A stretch of DNA of 64,000 nt, from positions 2,680,899 through 2,744,898 of the forward strand of contig NZ_LT732526.1 in NCBI RefSeq assembly GCF_900155545.1, written 5' to 3'. Origin of the DNA: Clostridium sp. Marseille-P2415. GTDB lineage: Bacteria; Bacillota; Clostridia; Lachnospirales; Lachnospiraceae. This document shows, in pieces, positions 33,133 to 41,309 of this stretch (the first letter of the stretch is position 1; every line of letters begins with the position of its first letter). The translations under genes and the position numbers were made by a program. The notes under the pieces were generated by a model, which was not told the origin of the DNA, did no database searches, and saw nothing but the letters and a program-made list of their open reading frames with translations.

Positions 33133-34359
33133 TTATTGCTCTTCCTTTGATTTCATGTATTCGTCCATGGCCTCTGCCACTTTCTTTGAATATGCAACGG
33201 CTTCCACCACGGTTCTGGCACCCAGGACCACATCTCCGGAGGCGTAAATGCCCGGAATGGTAGTCTGTCCCTTTTCATCCGTCAGCAAAAGGCCGTTCTG
33301 GCTGGCCATTAATCCTTCGGTCGTATTCACCAGCTTGCTCTTTGGTCCCTGGCTGATGGATATGATGGTGGAATCAGCAAAAACCTGTTCCCGCTCCGTC
33401 TCTTCTCCAGCCGGATTCCCTTCTTCATCATAGCGGATATTCACAAACACAGGGCCGTCATCCGTAATTTCCACAATCTGTTTGCCGAACCGGAAGTCAG
33501 CGCCGTCAAATTTAGCATAGGCTGTTTCGTGGTCACTGGCATTGCTGGATAACCCTCTTGCATAAAGGGTCACTCTCCTGGCCCCGTGGCGGATGACCGT
33601 TCTGGCCACATCCATGGCGGAATTTCCCATGCCGATGACTGCGACCGTCTCTCCCAAATTATAAGCATCGGGATTTGCCAGGTAATCAATGGCATAATGG
33701 ACATTGCCGAGGGATTCTCCTTTCACGCCCAGCGTTTTCGGCCTCCAGACACCGGTTCCTATGAATATGCTCTGATAACCGTCCCGAATCAGATCCTTGA
33801 TCTCAAGGGCTGTCCCAATGGCTGTATTGGGGCGGATTTTCACCCCGATTTCCAGAAGCTTCTTTTTGTAACGTTCAAGTATGGTTTTGGGAAGGCGGAA
33901 ATCCGGAATCCCGTACTGCAGAACGCCGCCTACCTTATCCCTGGCATCAAAAATCGTTACACCGTAGCCTTCCTTGGTCAGAAGAATGGCAATGGTAATG
34001 CCTGCAGGGCCTGCTCCGATCACCGCCACCTTATTCCCGTTTTTCGGCTTGCATTCTATTTTCATTTTATCAAAAATCGTATCCGAGATATAATTTTCAA
34101 TGCTGCTGATATGGACAGGCTGTCCCTTTCTTCCCAGAATGCAATGGCCTTCGCACTGCTTTTCATGATTGCAGACCAGGGAACAGACCAGAGACATGGG
34201 ATTGTTTTCAAATACCATTTCTCCTGCTTTGTTTAAGTTTCCTTCCTTAAAGGCCTCAATCATCTGGGGGATGGGAGTCCGGATCGGGCAGCCCTGCCTG
34301 CACATGGGCTTCTTGCAATTTAAGCATCTGTTTGCTTCGTCGATTACATGAACAGCCAT
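33133..34359 (-). CDS. NAD(P)-dependent oxidoreductase, glutamate synthase small-subunit-like
   Basis: 408 residues. The N-terminal region carries two Cys clusters for 4Fe-4S centres (CLNCKKPMCRQGCP and CSLVCNHEKQCEGHC). FAD binding is at KVAVIGAGPAGITIAILLTK (residues about 108-127), NAD(P) binding at VAVIGMGNSAMDVARTVIRH and the second FAD site at GIYASGDVVLGARTVVEAVA. It matches GltD-like flavoproteins but no large synthase subunit is adjacent, so the electron partner is unknown. Glu synthase, NfnB or dihydropyrimidine dehydrogenase-like roles are all conceivable. The gene is monocistronic. RBS AGAGAGGAAGATGAATT. Confidence 0.85.
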   Translation of the reverse strand: MAVHVIDEANRCLNCKKPMCRQGCPIRTPIPQMIEAFKEGNLNKAGEMVFENNPMSLVCSLVCNHEKQCEGHCILGRKGQPVHISSIENYISDTIFDKMKIECKPKNGNKVAVIGAGPAGITIAILLTKEGYGVTIFDARDKVGGVLQYGIPDFRLPKTILERYKKKLLEIGVKIRPNTAIGTALEIKDLIRDGYQSIFIGTGVWRPKTLGVKGESLGNVHYAIDYLANPDAYNLGETVAVIGMGNSAMDVARTVIRHGARRVTLYARGLSSNASDHETAYAKFDGADFRFGKQIVEITDDGPVFVNIRYDEEGNPAGEETEREQVFADSTIISISQGPKSKLVNTTEGLMASQNGLLLTDEKGQTTIPGIYASGDVVLGARTVVEAVAYSKKVAEAMDEYMKSKEEQ

Positions 34360-34407
34360 AATTCATCTTCCTCTCTTTTTGTCTCTGATTGATCGGTAAT
34401 GTTGCAC

Positions 34408-34419
34408 ATTGTATACAAT
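34408..34419 (-). promoter_or_regulatory. Palindromic operator candidate upstream of the oxidoreductase
   Basis: ATTGTATACAAT is a perfect 12-bp palindrome about 50 bp before the oxidoreductase start. It overlaps a TATACA that could be the -10. The core TTGTATACAA is typical of operators for FadR-type GntR repressors. Chance occurrence in AT-rich DNA cannot be excluded. Confidence 0.35.
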
Positions 34420-34546
34420 AACTTTTGTGTTTTCCACATCATAACATATTCAAAACGGGAAAATCAATAGACAGGATAAATGTATGGAAAAAAATAAATT
34501 ATGACAAAAATATATCGATTTCCGGCCCTTTATCCACATAAAAAAA

Positions 34547-34578
34547 GAGAACCTGACAAATACCGATATCAGATTCTC
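34547..34578 (-). terminator. Terminator of apt
   Basis: Minus strand GAGAATCTGA...TCAGGTTCTC followed by TTTTTTTATG, 15-46 bases after the apt stop. Confidence 0.85.
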
Positions 34579-34592
34579 CGTTTCTATCCGTT

Positions 34593-35117
34593 TTAATTTC
34601 CCTCGTAGGTAATCATGGCTTCCACATCGTAACCGGCAAGCTTTTCCCTGCCTTTTAAGCCTGCCAGCTCCATGATAAAGCAGATCTTCACCACTTCACC
34701 GCCCAGCTCTTCGATCAGCTTAATGATCGCTTCTATGGTGCCGCCCGTAGCGATCAGATCATCTATGATAACAACCTTCTGGCCTGGTTTGATGGAATCC
34801 CTGTGTATTTCTACGGTGGCAGTGCCGTATTCCAATTCGTAATCCGCTGACAGGACTTCTCTCGGGAGCTTTCCTTTTTTCCGGACCGGAATAAAGCCCT
34901 TATGCTCTGCATAGGCCACCGGAACACCAAAGATGAAGCCTCTTGACTCCGGACCGACCACGGAATCATACTCCACATCCTTTAGCATCCGGCGTACGCC
35001 ATCTACGGCCAGAGAAAGCCCATCCGGATCCTCCAGAATGGTAGTCACATCCCGGAAAATAATTCCCGCCTCCGGAAAATCCGGAATGCTTGTGACATAA
35101 TCTTCTAATTTTTTCAT
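34593..35117 (-). CDS. apt: Adenine phosphoribosyltransferase
   Basis: 174 residues, standard length. Type I phosphoribosyltransferase with FPEAGIIFRDVTTILEDP, GPESRGFIFGVPVAYAEHKG, the PRPP loop KVVIIDDLIATGGTIEAIIK and a hood region KLPREVLSADYELEYGT. It converts adenine and PRPP to AMP in purine salvage and complements the adenosine deaminase encoded upstream. Start ATG at 35117 after GAGGTATGGAAG. Monocistronic with its own terminator. Confidence 0.96.
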   Translation of the reverse strand: MKKLEDYVTSIPDFPEAGIIFRDVTTILEDPDGLSLAVDGVRRMLKDVEYDSVVGPESRGFIFGVPVAYAEHKGFIPVRKKGKLPREVLSADYELEYGTATVEIHRDSIKPGQKVVIIDDLIATGGTIEAIIKLIEELGGEVVKICFIMELAGLKGREKLAGYDVEAMITYEGN

Positions 35118-35226
35118 CTTCCATACCTCGTAATTTTCATTTTATAACGCAGCCCCAAATTGCCGCCTCACCTATTATAACGCAAAGATTCCATGCAGGC
35201 AAATATTGTTTTTCCATACACGAAGC

Positions 35227-35255
35227 TTGTTAAGCGTTACGATCCGGACTATAAT
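35227..35255 (+). promoter_or_regulatory. Promoter of the AraC-family gene
   Basis: TTGTTA (35227-35232), 17-base spacer, TATAAT (35250-35255); leader of about 25 nt before the ribosome site AAGGAGGTGATCC. Confidence 0.7.
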
Positions 35256-35286
35256 AGGATAAACCGGAGTTATAAGGAGGTGATCC

Positions 35287-36207
35287 ATGAAAACCATCCA
35301 CAGCGTAAATTATAAAAACGAAACCAGGGAAGAGCTGCTTCCTGGCTTTGACCCTGACTTTCCTTATATCGCATCCTATATAGAACTGGATAAATTCCCG
35401 GGACGAAGGGCACCGTGGCACTGGCATAAGGAAGTGGAGATTTTCTATATGGAAAAAGGGGATTTGGAATACCACACCCCGGGCGGAATAACGGTCTTTC
35501 CGGTGGGCTCCGGCGGATTCATCAACTCCAATGTCCTGCATATGACGAAACCGCTGGAAGGCATGAAAAACACCGTGCAGAAGCTCCATCTCTTTGCCCC
35601 CTCTTTCATCGGAGGCCTGCCCGGAAGCCTGCTGGAACAAAAGTATGTGGCTCCGCTCATCTCATCCCAGATCGAGATCGCGGGGCTGTATCCCCGGACT
35701 CCGGAGCAGGATTCGCTTTTAAGGCTTCTTAAAGATTCCTTCCTCCTTACCCCGGACTCGGAAGACTATGAAATAAAACTGCGCTCTCTCCTTTCCGACT
35801 TCTGGTGCGGACTTTTACACCTTACCAGTCCCCAATGGAGTGAGAAAAAAAACTCCATCCCATCCAACCATAAAATCAAGCTGATGATGGGCTATATCCA
35901 GGAGCATTATGATGAAAAGCTTACCATGGCCGAAATCGCTGCCGCCGCCTATATCAGTGAACGGGAATGTTTCCGTTCCTTCCGGCAAAAGCTTAATATG
36001 ACTCCGGCGGAATACATAAAAAGCTGCCGCCTGCAGAAAGCCTGCGCCATGCTGACGGGCGGGGAGGAATCCCTGGCAGCCATAGGGCAGACCTGCGGCC
36101 TTGGAAGCAGCAGCTATTTCAGCAAGGTATTCCGTGAATCCATGGGGTGCACTCCCAGGGAGTATCGGCTAAAATGGCAGGATTTTGATAGAAATGGGCG
36201 CAAATAA
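35287..36207 (+). CDS. AraC-family transcriptional regulator with N-terminal cupin
   Basis: 306 residues. The N-terminal cupin-like sensor (about 30-120) has APWHWHKEVEIFYMEKGDLE. The C-terminal tandem HTH (about 200-300) has LTMAEIAAAAYISERECFRS as the first HTH, followed by LAAIGQTCGLGSSSYFSKVF and the signature MGCTPREYRLKW. AAGGAGGTGATCC precedes the ATG. The target is unknown; a small gene follows in the same direction. Cupin-type AraC proteins usually sense sugars. Confidence 0.9.
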   Translation: MKTIHSVNYKNETREELLPGFDPDFPYIASYIELDKFPGRRAPWHWHKEVEIFYMEKGDLEYHTPGGITVFPVGSGGFINSNVLHMTKPLEGMKNTVQKLHLFAPSFIGGLPGSLLEQKYVAPLISSQIEIAGLYPRTPEQDSLLRLLKDSFLLTPDSEDYEIKLRSLLSDFWCGLLHLTSPQWSEKKNSIPSNHKIKLMMGYIQEHYDEKLTMAEIAAAAYISERECFRSFRQKLNMTPAEYIKSCRLQKACAMLTGGEESLAAIGQTCGLGSSSYFSKVFRESMGCTPREYRLKWQDFDRNGRK

Positions 36208-36286
36208 GATATCTTTACATGCTTTCCTGCACTATAATTACCTTTGTAATCAAATGGAACTCACAAGGATTATAGGAGGCAGCTAT

Positions 36287-36526
36287 ATGATCATGCTAAA
36301 TATCTTTAATATGAATGAATTTTTAAACGTGGTAAACCGCTGTACGGGCCCTGTCAATCTTCTTTCTCCGGATGGCACGGTCACCGATATCAGGCAGAAC
36401 AGCACCGTCCAGGAAGACTTAATGCGGCTGCATCAGGCAGGCGGTAAAAGCAGCCGCATTCCGCTTGACATTCCTGAAAAAGCGGATTACATGAATATTG
36501 TATTCTTCACCATTGGAGACTGTTAA
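36287..36526 (+). CDS. Conserved-looking small protein of unknown function
   Basis: 79 residues from the ATG at 36287, which has TAGGAGG eight bases upstream; an earlier in-frame ATG would overlap the AraC gene. It starts MIMLNIFNMNEFLNVVNRCT and continues GPVNLLSPDGTVTDIRQN. No signal peptide or membrane helix. It resembles a group of small Clostridia proteins loosely annotated as polya polymerase, whose function is unknown; that resemblance is from memory. A hairpin follows. Confidence 0.65.
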   Translation: MIMLNIFNMNEFLNVVNRCTGPVNLLSPDGTVTDIRQNSTVQEDLMRLHQAGGKSSRIPLDIPEKADYMNIVFFTIGDC

Positions 36527-36550
36527 TCAAAAATACCTTTTTTTATAACA

Positions 36551-36582
36551 AATGCCTTCCGGATATGGACCCGAAAGGCATT
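36551..36582. terminator. Bidirectional terminator between small protein and Xer recombinase
   Basis: AATGCCTT...AAGGCATT followed by TTTATG on the plus strand and preceded by A-rich sequence, so it could serve both convergent genes. Confidence 0.65.
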
Positions 36583-36601
36583 TTATGCTCGAATGGAACC
36601 G

Positions 36602-37495
36602 TCATCCTCTTGGATGAGCGCCCGTATAGGCACGGCGTACGGATTCCCCCTGGGTATAGTTCATGTACATCTGCGTCGTAGCCATATCGGAATGCCCCAG
36701 CATGGCTTGAACCGCATGGATGTCCGCGCCATTGCGGAGCAGATGTGCCGCAAAGGAATGACGCAGGGTATGGGGTGTGATATCCGCCTTGATTCCCGCT
36801 TTATCTCCATAAAACTTAATGATCTTCCAAAAGCCCTGGCGGCTCATGGGCTTTCCGTTGCAATTGGTAAAAAGCCATTCTGAATCCTGCTCCCGCAACA
36901 GGTATTCACGTCCCCGCTCCATATAAGACGAAAGTGCAAGCCTGGCCACTTTTCCAAACGGGATCATCCGTTCCTTGTGTTCATCGCGGCAGGTGATGTA
37001 GCCCACCGTCAAATTTGCATCGGCCTTTTTTAAATGAATGAGTTCCGACACCCGGATTCCTGTTGCATAAAGAAGCTCCAGCATGGCCCGGTCCCGAAGC
37101 TCCTTTGGAGTATCTCCGCCTGGCTGGCTTAACAGGCAGTTCACCTCATCCACAGTCAGGATCGTAGGCGCCTTTTTTTCCACCTTCGGTGCTTTTAACA
37201 GTTCTGACGGATCCTTCTGGATCCTGCCTTCTCCGCATTCATAATGAAAAAACGCCTTCATGGAGGCTAAAGTCCGTGAAATGGTAGTGGTAGCCCTGCC
37301 CTCTTTCTCCAAATGCAGGATATACGAATTAAGACTGGTCTTTGTCACCTTGTCCACTTCCCTGATCCCCTGCTGCCCTAAAAAGGAGGCCAGCTGCATC
37401 AAATCTCTCTGGTATGATACCTCCGTGTTCTTTGATGTTTTTTTAATCTCTCTCAAATAAATTATAAAATGATTAATCTCTGCTACCATTTCCAT
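36602..37495 (-). CDS. Tyrosine recombinase of the XerC/XerD family
   Basis: 297 residues from the ATG at 37495 (MEMVAEINHFIIYL), which has AGGTTAGGGGAT; an open reading frame extends 67 codons further but without homology. SAM-like N-terminal core-binding domain (about 5-90), then the catalytic domain with Arg in ATGIRVSELIHL, HTLRHSFAAHLLRNGADIHA, the LGHSDMATTQMY histidine and the nucleophilic Tyr. Length and motifs fit a chromosomal Xer recombinase resolving dimers at dif. Its neighbourhood with spoIIM and a Nudix hydrolase recalls the Bacillus nudF-spoIIM-xerD order. Confidence 0.88.
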   Translation of the reverse strand: MEMVAEINHFIIYLREIKKTSKNTEVSYQRDLMQLASFLGQQGIREVDKVTKTSLNSYILHLEKEGRATTTISRTLASMKAFFHYECGEGRIQKDPSELLKAPKVEKKAPTILTVDEVNCLLSQPGGDTPKELRDRAMLELLYATGIRVSELIHLKKADANLTVGYITCRDEHKERMIPFGKVARLALSSYMERGREYLLREQDSEWLFTNCNGKPMSRQGFWKIIKFYGDKAGIKADITPHTLRHSFAAHLLRNGADIHAVQAMLGHSDMATTQMYMNYTQGESVRRAYTGAHPRG

Positions 37496-37725
37496 ATCCC
37501 CTAACCTTCCGGTTTCAAAAAATGCCCTAAAATGAGGCTTCTTCCTACCATTATATAGACTTATTTCGATAAAATCAAACACATTTTTCCCACTTTTAAG
37601 GCATTTTAAGGCTACTTTACATAACATATACAAGATATTGGTAATACATATTTTTTTCTCGCAAGATATTGTTAAATTCAGAAAATTATTTATCAATTAT
37701 TTTTTCGGTTCCAGGACAAAAAAAG

Positions 37726-37751
37726 TTGGGGAAGGCATATTACCTCCCCAA
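37726..37751 (-). terminator. Terminator of the SIMPL-domain gene
   Basis: Minus strand TTGGGGAGG...CCTTCCCCAA followed by CTTTTTTT, 16 bases after the stop. Confidence 0.85.
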
Positions 37752-37766
37752 TGAATCAATGTTAAC

Positions 37767-38516
37767 TTACTTTTTAATTTCAAACTGGCAGTGAACAACA
37801 GCGGTGATCTCCTTTTCCAAAGAAGAAGTATCATTAATACCATAATCATCAATATCATTTGAATAAAGAGGTGTGATCTGCATAACACCCATGTCAGCAT
37901 ACTTTAAATCTCCAAGCTTATTACCGGCATTTTCTGCTATCATCTCCGCACGTTTTTTAGCATCTTTTGTTGCCTCAGCAAGCATGGTAACCTTCAAATC
38001 GGCTAGCTTGGTATAGAAGTATTGGGGGGAATCCGATTGAAATGCAACATCTTCGTTGAGTAATTCAGTAGCATTTCTGGAAATCTCTGTGATTTTTTCG
38101 ATATCACCGGAACTAATGGTTACCGTCTGGCTTAAATCGTAATCATCCACTTCATTTGTATAATCACCATATTCATTCATAACATAATTGACCGTTGTAT
38201 TAATAGAAGAAAATACAAAATCATCTGTTTCAATTCCCTGTTTTACAAGATAGTCTGAAACCTTATTCCTGCTGACTTCGAGTTTGGAGTATGCGGACTG
38301 TAAATCCGGAGACTGCGCATTGAAACTGCCGGACCAGACAATCAAATCGGAAGTGATCTGCTGTTTTGCAGATCCTGTTACAGTTATGTTCGTTGTGGTT
38401 GATTTGACTTTAACCACACCGTTTACTAAAATAACGGAAGATGTTATTACACCTATCACCAGGATAACAGCAACTATAATGTTGCTTAATGCTCTTTTGT
38501 CACTAAACTTATTCAT
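37767..38516 (-). CDS. Membrane-anchored SIMPL (DUF541) domain protein
   Basis: 249 residues from the ATG at 38516 with AAAGGA upstream. One N-terminal membrane anchor (about 10-32, NIIVAVILVIGVITSSVILV) is followed by an extracytoplasmic SIMPL domain: ITVTGSAKQQITSDLIVWSG, repeated segments with SRNKVSDYLVKQGIETDDF, and LAEATKDAKKRAEMIAENAG near the end. SIMPL proteins form oligomeric extracytoplasmic assemblies of unclear function. It is divergent from or unlinked to its neighbours, with a mobile element in its upstream region. Confidence 0.85.
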   Translation of the reverse strand: MNKFSDKRALSNIIVAVILVIGVITSSVILVNGVVKVKSTTTNITVTGSAKQQITSDLIVWSGSFNAQSPDLQSAYSKLEVSRNKVSDYLVKQGIETDDFVFSSINTTVNYVMNEYGDYTNEVDDYDLSQTVTISSGDIEKITEISRNATELLNEDVAFQSDSPQYFYTKLADLKVTMLAEATKDAKKRAEMIAENAGNKLGDLKYADMGVMQITPLYSNDIDDYGINDTSSLEKEITAVVHCQFEIKK

Positions 38517-38620
38517 AAATTTTCCTTTCATTTAACCCCTTTTCTTTTGTCCCTCTCATTTGAGCTGGCCTAAACACTATTTTAAAACGATTTAAAGATA
38601 AAATCAACAATACTTTTTCT

Positions 38621-38633
38621 TTCGGCAGAATCA
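38621..38633 (+). repeat. Left target-site duplication of the MITE
   Basis: TTCGGCAGAATCA, identical to 39062-39074 and directly abutting the left terminal inverted repeat. Confidence 0.7.
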
Positions 38634-39061
38634 CCTAAATTGAAAAAGTAAATTCCACTCTCTTAACCCATACTGGAATTTAGTCTTACACAAGTAGAAT
38701 TTAATCTTTCATATGAAAGAATAGCTACCCATTTCTGTCTTGAACACCCTGTACCGAAAGGCAGATTACCTGTCAAGGGCTTGCCATTAGGGGCTTTGCC
38801 CCCTTGACGGTGATATCTGGTCTTGCGGTATCATATCCCACAAACAGAAAGAATAAGCTCCATTAATGTGGAATTTACTTCTGCATAGGCTAAGAATGCC
38901 TATAGAAAACGCTTGACACAATATAAGGTTTTTTCAGAACAAATCACTCCATATGTGCCAAATAGTGAATTGAGTTTTCCTAACAAATTGGATAAATTCA
39001 AGGAATTTTAAGGGTGTGGTAGAATTTAGTCTTGCACTGGAATTTACTTTTTCAATTCAGC
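38634..39061. mobile_element. 428-bp MITE-like non-autonomous element
   Basis: Terminal inverted repeats of 24 bp (38634-38657 and 39038-39061) match at 22 positions, including the 19-bp core ATTGAAAAAGTAAATTCCA. A perfect 13-bp direct repeat flanks them. Inside are GAATTTAGTCTT copies near both ends (38677 and 39022) and a GTCAAGGG/CCCTTGAC hairpin (about 38773-38808), but no open reading frame. It fills the SIMPL-spoIIM gap. It therefore appears to have been mobilised by a transposase encoded elsewhere. Confidence 0.8.
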
Positions 39062-39074
39062 TTCGGCAGAATCA
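39062..39074 (+). repeat. Right target-site duplication of the MITE
   Basis: TTCGGCAGAATCA, a perfect copy of 38621-38633, adjoining the right terminal inverted repeat and 15 bases from the spoIIM stop. Confidence 0.7.
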
Positions 39075-39089
39075 TAATCAGGGATGCTC

Positions 39090-39695
39090 TTAACTGTTAA
39101 ACATTTTTAGTAAAACCGGGTTGATCCATGCTTCGCAGGCGCTCCCGGCAGCCGTCAAAAAAAGGAGCAGCAAAAAGGCGGGAATCCGGAACCGTCTCTC
39201 CTTTTGCATTCCCCAAAGAAGAAGAATGCACCAAAGCGGCAGGTAGCAGAGGGCCTGAGGCATAACGGTCACAAGGAAGACGGGAAGCCCCATCAGCCCC
39301 TTTTGAACCGTAATGACGGAAAGAACGAACCCCATGGAAAAACCGAACCCTGCCGTCAGAAAATAGAACAGCCAAACTGAATAAGCGGTCATGCCTATCA
39401 GCCAGGCGATCCACACTTCCACCATCCTCTGTCTTAAGACCTGTCCGAAAAGCTGAACCCGCTCCCCTTGACCCAAATTCACATTCCGGTCCAGAAGGCC
39501 CAGATAATATCCTGCTTCATCTGCGAATGACGGATACCAGAAGTTTGCCATAACCGTTCCTGCTAAAAGTCCGGCAAAAAAACAAAGAAAACAGCGGTCC
39601 TCCAGCCGGAGGCCAAAGGCTGCCGGAACGTACATTCCCCTTGGCTTAAGCCTTCTTCTCCACCGAAATCTCAACGTACTAAGAAATCCGGCCAT
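39090..39695 (-). CDS. spoIIM: Stage II sporulation protein M homologue
   Basis: 201 residues, integral membrane protein with about five hydrophobic helices (FLCFFAGLLAGTVMANFWY, VWIAWLIGMTAYSVWLFYFL, LPVFLVTVMPQALCYLPLW, and a C-terminal one). The length and the FxxG...MP-AL-Y pattern match SpoIIM, which works with SpoIIP and SpoIID in engulfment during sporulation. Synteny with nudF and a Xer recombinase supports it. The T-rich bases preceding the ATG belong to a terminator-like hairpin whose 3' arm contains the ribosome site. Confidence 0.82.
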   Translation of the reverse strand: MAGFLSTLRFRWRRRLKPRGMYVPAAFGLRLEDRCFLCFFAGLLAGTVMANFWYPSFADEAGYYLGLLDRNVNLGQGERVQLFGQVLRQRMVEVWIAWLIGMTAYSVWLFYFLTAGFGFSMGFVLSVITVQKGLMGLPVFLVTVMPQALCYLPLWCILLLWGMQKERRFRIPAFLLLLFLTAAGSACEAWINPVLLKMFNS

Positions 39696-39702
39696 AAAAA
39701 AA

Positions 39703-39743
39703 TCCCCCTACAGGTCTTGTCATACTTTATGCCTTGAGGGGGA
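39703..39743 (-). promoter_or_regulatory. Terminator-like hairpin containing the spoIIM ribosome site
   Basis: Minus strand TCCCCCT...AGGGGGA with an extra AGG/CCT pairing, followed by TTTTTTT and immediately by the spoIIM ATG at 39695. The 3' arm AGGGGG is the only good Shine-Dalgarno. Reading from nudF, the structure is a terminator; for spoIIM it would occlude the ribosome site. Confidence 0.6.
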
Positions 39744-39781
39744 CATTTATTCTGCATAAACAGCCGTTTTATAAGGTTTTC

Positions 39782-40330
39782 TTACTTCACACCGTATTTC
39801 CGTGCATAAGCCAGGATCGCAGCAATGGTCTTCCCGTCGGTGATCTCTCCCCGGTAGATCTTCTGCTCCAGATCGCTTACCGTCCATTCCTCCACCTCGA
39901 TGTATTCATCTTCATCCAGATTCTGTCTGGAAGGATTAAGCTCTCTTGCAACAAATATGTCGATGGCCTCATCGCAGAATGCCACAGTGGTATTGACGCT
40001 GATCAAATACTCCATCTTTTCCTTGTCCGTCTTATAGCCGGTCTCTTCTTCCAGCTCCCTGTGGGCGCAGTCTAATTTGGGCTCCCCGGGACAGTCCAGT
40101 GCTCCGGCCGGGATCTCCAGGGTATAACGGTCCAGTGCATTGCGGTACTGGCGCACCATGAGAAGCTTCCCTTCCTTTGTCACCGGAACCACTGCCGCCG
40201 CCCCGTTATGATGGATGAAATCCCAGTGGGCCAGATGACCATTGGCCTCAATCGTATCCTCATATATCTTCAAAATGTTTCCCTGGTATTTTAATTCCCT
40301 GTCCAGGCGCTTTACAGGCATCTGCTCCAT
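39782..40330 (-). CDS. nudF: ADP-ribose pyrophosphatase, Nudix family
   Basis: 182 residues. The Nudix box reads GALDCPGEPKLDCAHRELEE followed by ETGYK, i.e. Gx5Ex7REUxEExGU. An N-terminal segment (LDRELKYQGNILKIYEDTIE) forms the swapped sheet typical of ADP-ribose hydrolases. It splits ADP-ribose to AMP and ribose-5-phosphate. Start follows AGGGAGGAAATATC. It sits just upstream of spoIIM as in Bacillus. proC is 22 bases upstream. Confidence 0.9.
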   Translation of the reverse strand: MEQMPVKRLDRELKYQGNILKIYEDTIEANGHLAHWDFIHHNGAAAVVPVTKEGKLLMVRQYRNALDRYTLEIPAGALDCPGEPKLDCAHRELEEETGYKTDKEKMEYLISVNTTVAFCDEAIDIFVARELNPSRQNLDEDEYIEVEEWTVSDLEQKIYRGEITDGKTIAAILAYARKYGVK

Positions 40331-40352
40331 GATATTTCCTCCCTATATGGCA

Positions 40353-41147
40353 TCATAGTTTCTCACATTTTTTAAAGCAGGCATCTGCTGCCTTTATCAC
40401 CGCATTGCGGAACCCGAACTCCTCCAGGGCTGAGACTGCCGCAATGGTGGTTCCCCCGGGAGAGCATACCTTATCCTTCAGTACTCCCGGATGCTCCCCG
40501 GTCTCTAAGACCATCTTTGCGCTGCCGAGAACGGTCTGGGCTGCCATCTCATAGGCTGCATCCCTGGGCAGGCCATATTTCACCGCACTGTCGGCCAGAG
40601 CCTCAATGAACATATAAACATAGGCCGGAGAGCTTCCGCTGACACAAACCACTGCATTCATGAGACGTTCTTCCACGATCCGCATCTTTCCCAGGGATCG
40701 GAAAATGTCCGCCACAGCATGTTTCTCCTCCTCCGTAAGGGCTTCCTCATCATAGCAGACTCCTGTCATGCCTTCCCCTAGCAAAGCCGGAGTGTTGGGC
40801 ATGGCACGCACCACACGTTTCTCATCTCCCAGCTTTTCCTTTAACTGTGCCGTCGTGATCCCGGGCGCAATGGAAATGATGACATTCTTTTCCGTTACTA
40901 CATTCCGGATATTCAGCAGTACGGGATTAAAATACTGGGGTTTTACGGCCAGGACAATATACTTTGCACTGCCTGCGCATCCGGCATTGCTTCCCGCATG
41001 AGCTACCCCCGTTTCCTCTGTTATCTGCGCACACCGGCTTTCATTCACATCGGTAAATATGATGTCTTCTTTTTCATAAACATTCAGCAGTCCTTTTAAA
41101 ATTGCAAAGCCCATATTTCCGATTCCGATGATCCCTATTTTCGCCAT
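40353..41147 (-). CDS. proC: Pyrroline-5-carboxylate reductase
   Basis: 264 residues from the ATG at 41147 (MAKIGIIGIGNMGFAILKGL), preceded by AGGAGGGCTGTAAT; a longer reading lacks a site. Rossmann fold glycine motif at the start, then VLAVKPQYFNPVL, RAMPNTPALLGEGMTGVC, the signature SGSSPAYVYMFIEALADSAV and GVLKDKVCSPGGTTIAAVSA. Last step of proline biosynthesis, NAD(P)H dependent. Confidence 0.95.
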   Translation of the reverse strand: MAKIGIIGIGNMGFAILKGLLNVYEKEDIIFTDVNESRCAQITEETGVAHAGSNAGCAGSAKYIVLAVKPQYFNPVLLNIRNVVTEKNVIISIAPGITTAQLKEKLGDEKRVVRAMPNTPALLGEGMTGVCYDEEALTEEEKHAVADIFRSLGKMRIVEERLMNAVVCVSGSSPAYVYMFIEALADSAVKYGLPRDAAYEMAAQTVLGSAKMVLETGEHPGVLKDKVCSPGGTTIAAVSALEEFGFRNAVIKAADACFKKCEKL

Positions 41148-41253
41148 ATTACAGCCCTCCTGCTTCGATTTAAATCTGCACTCAATTAGCACCATTCTAT
41201 CACCATTTTTCCAAATGTCAATCAGAAGAAATCTGCTGATAAAAAATTTACTA

Positions 41254-41282
41254 TTGACATTTCCTCCGTCATCTCATATACT
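41254..41282 (+). promoter_or_regulatory. trp operon promoter
   Basis: TTGACA (41254-41259), 17-base spacer, TATACT (41277-41282), upstream of the T-box leader. Confidence 0.85.
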
Positions 41283-41309
41283 GTAGCAAAACATATCAAT
41301 AAACTGTTG

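Noticed and set aside
37496-37696. 67-residue N-terminal extension of the Xer recombinase
   Set aside because: It has no homology to the family and the ATG at 37495 has a suitable ribosome site.
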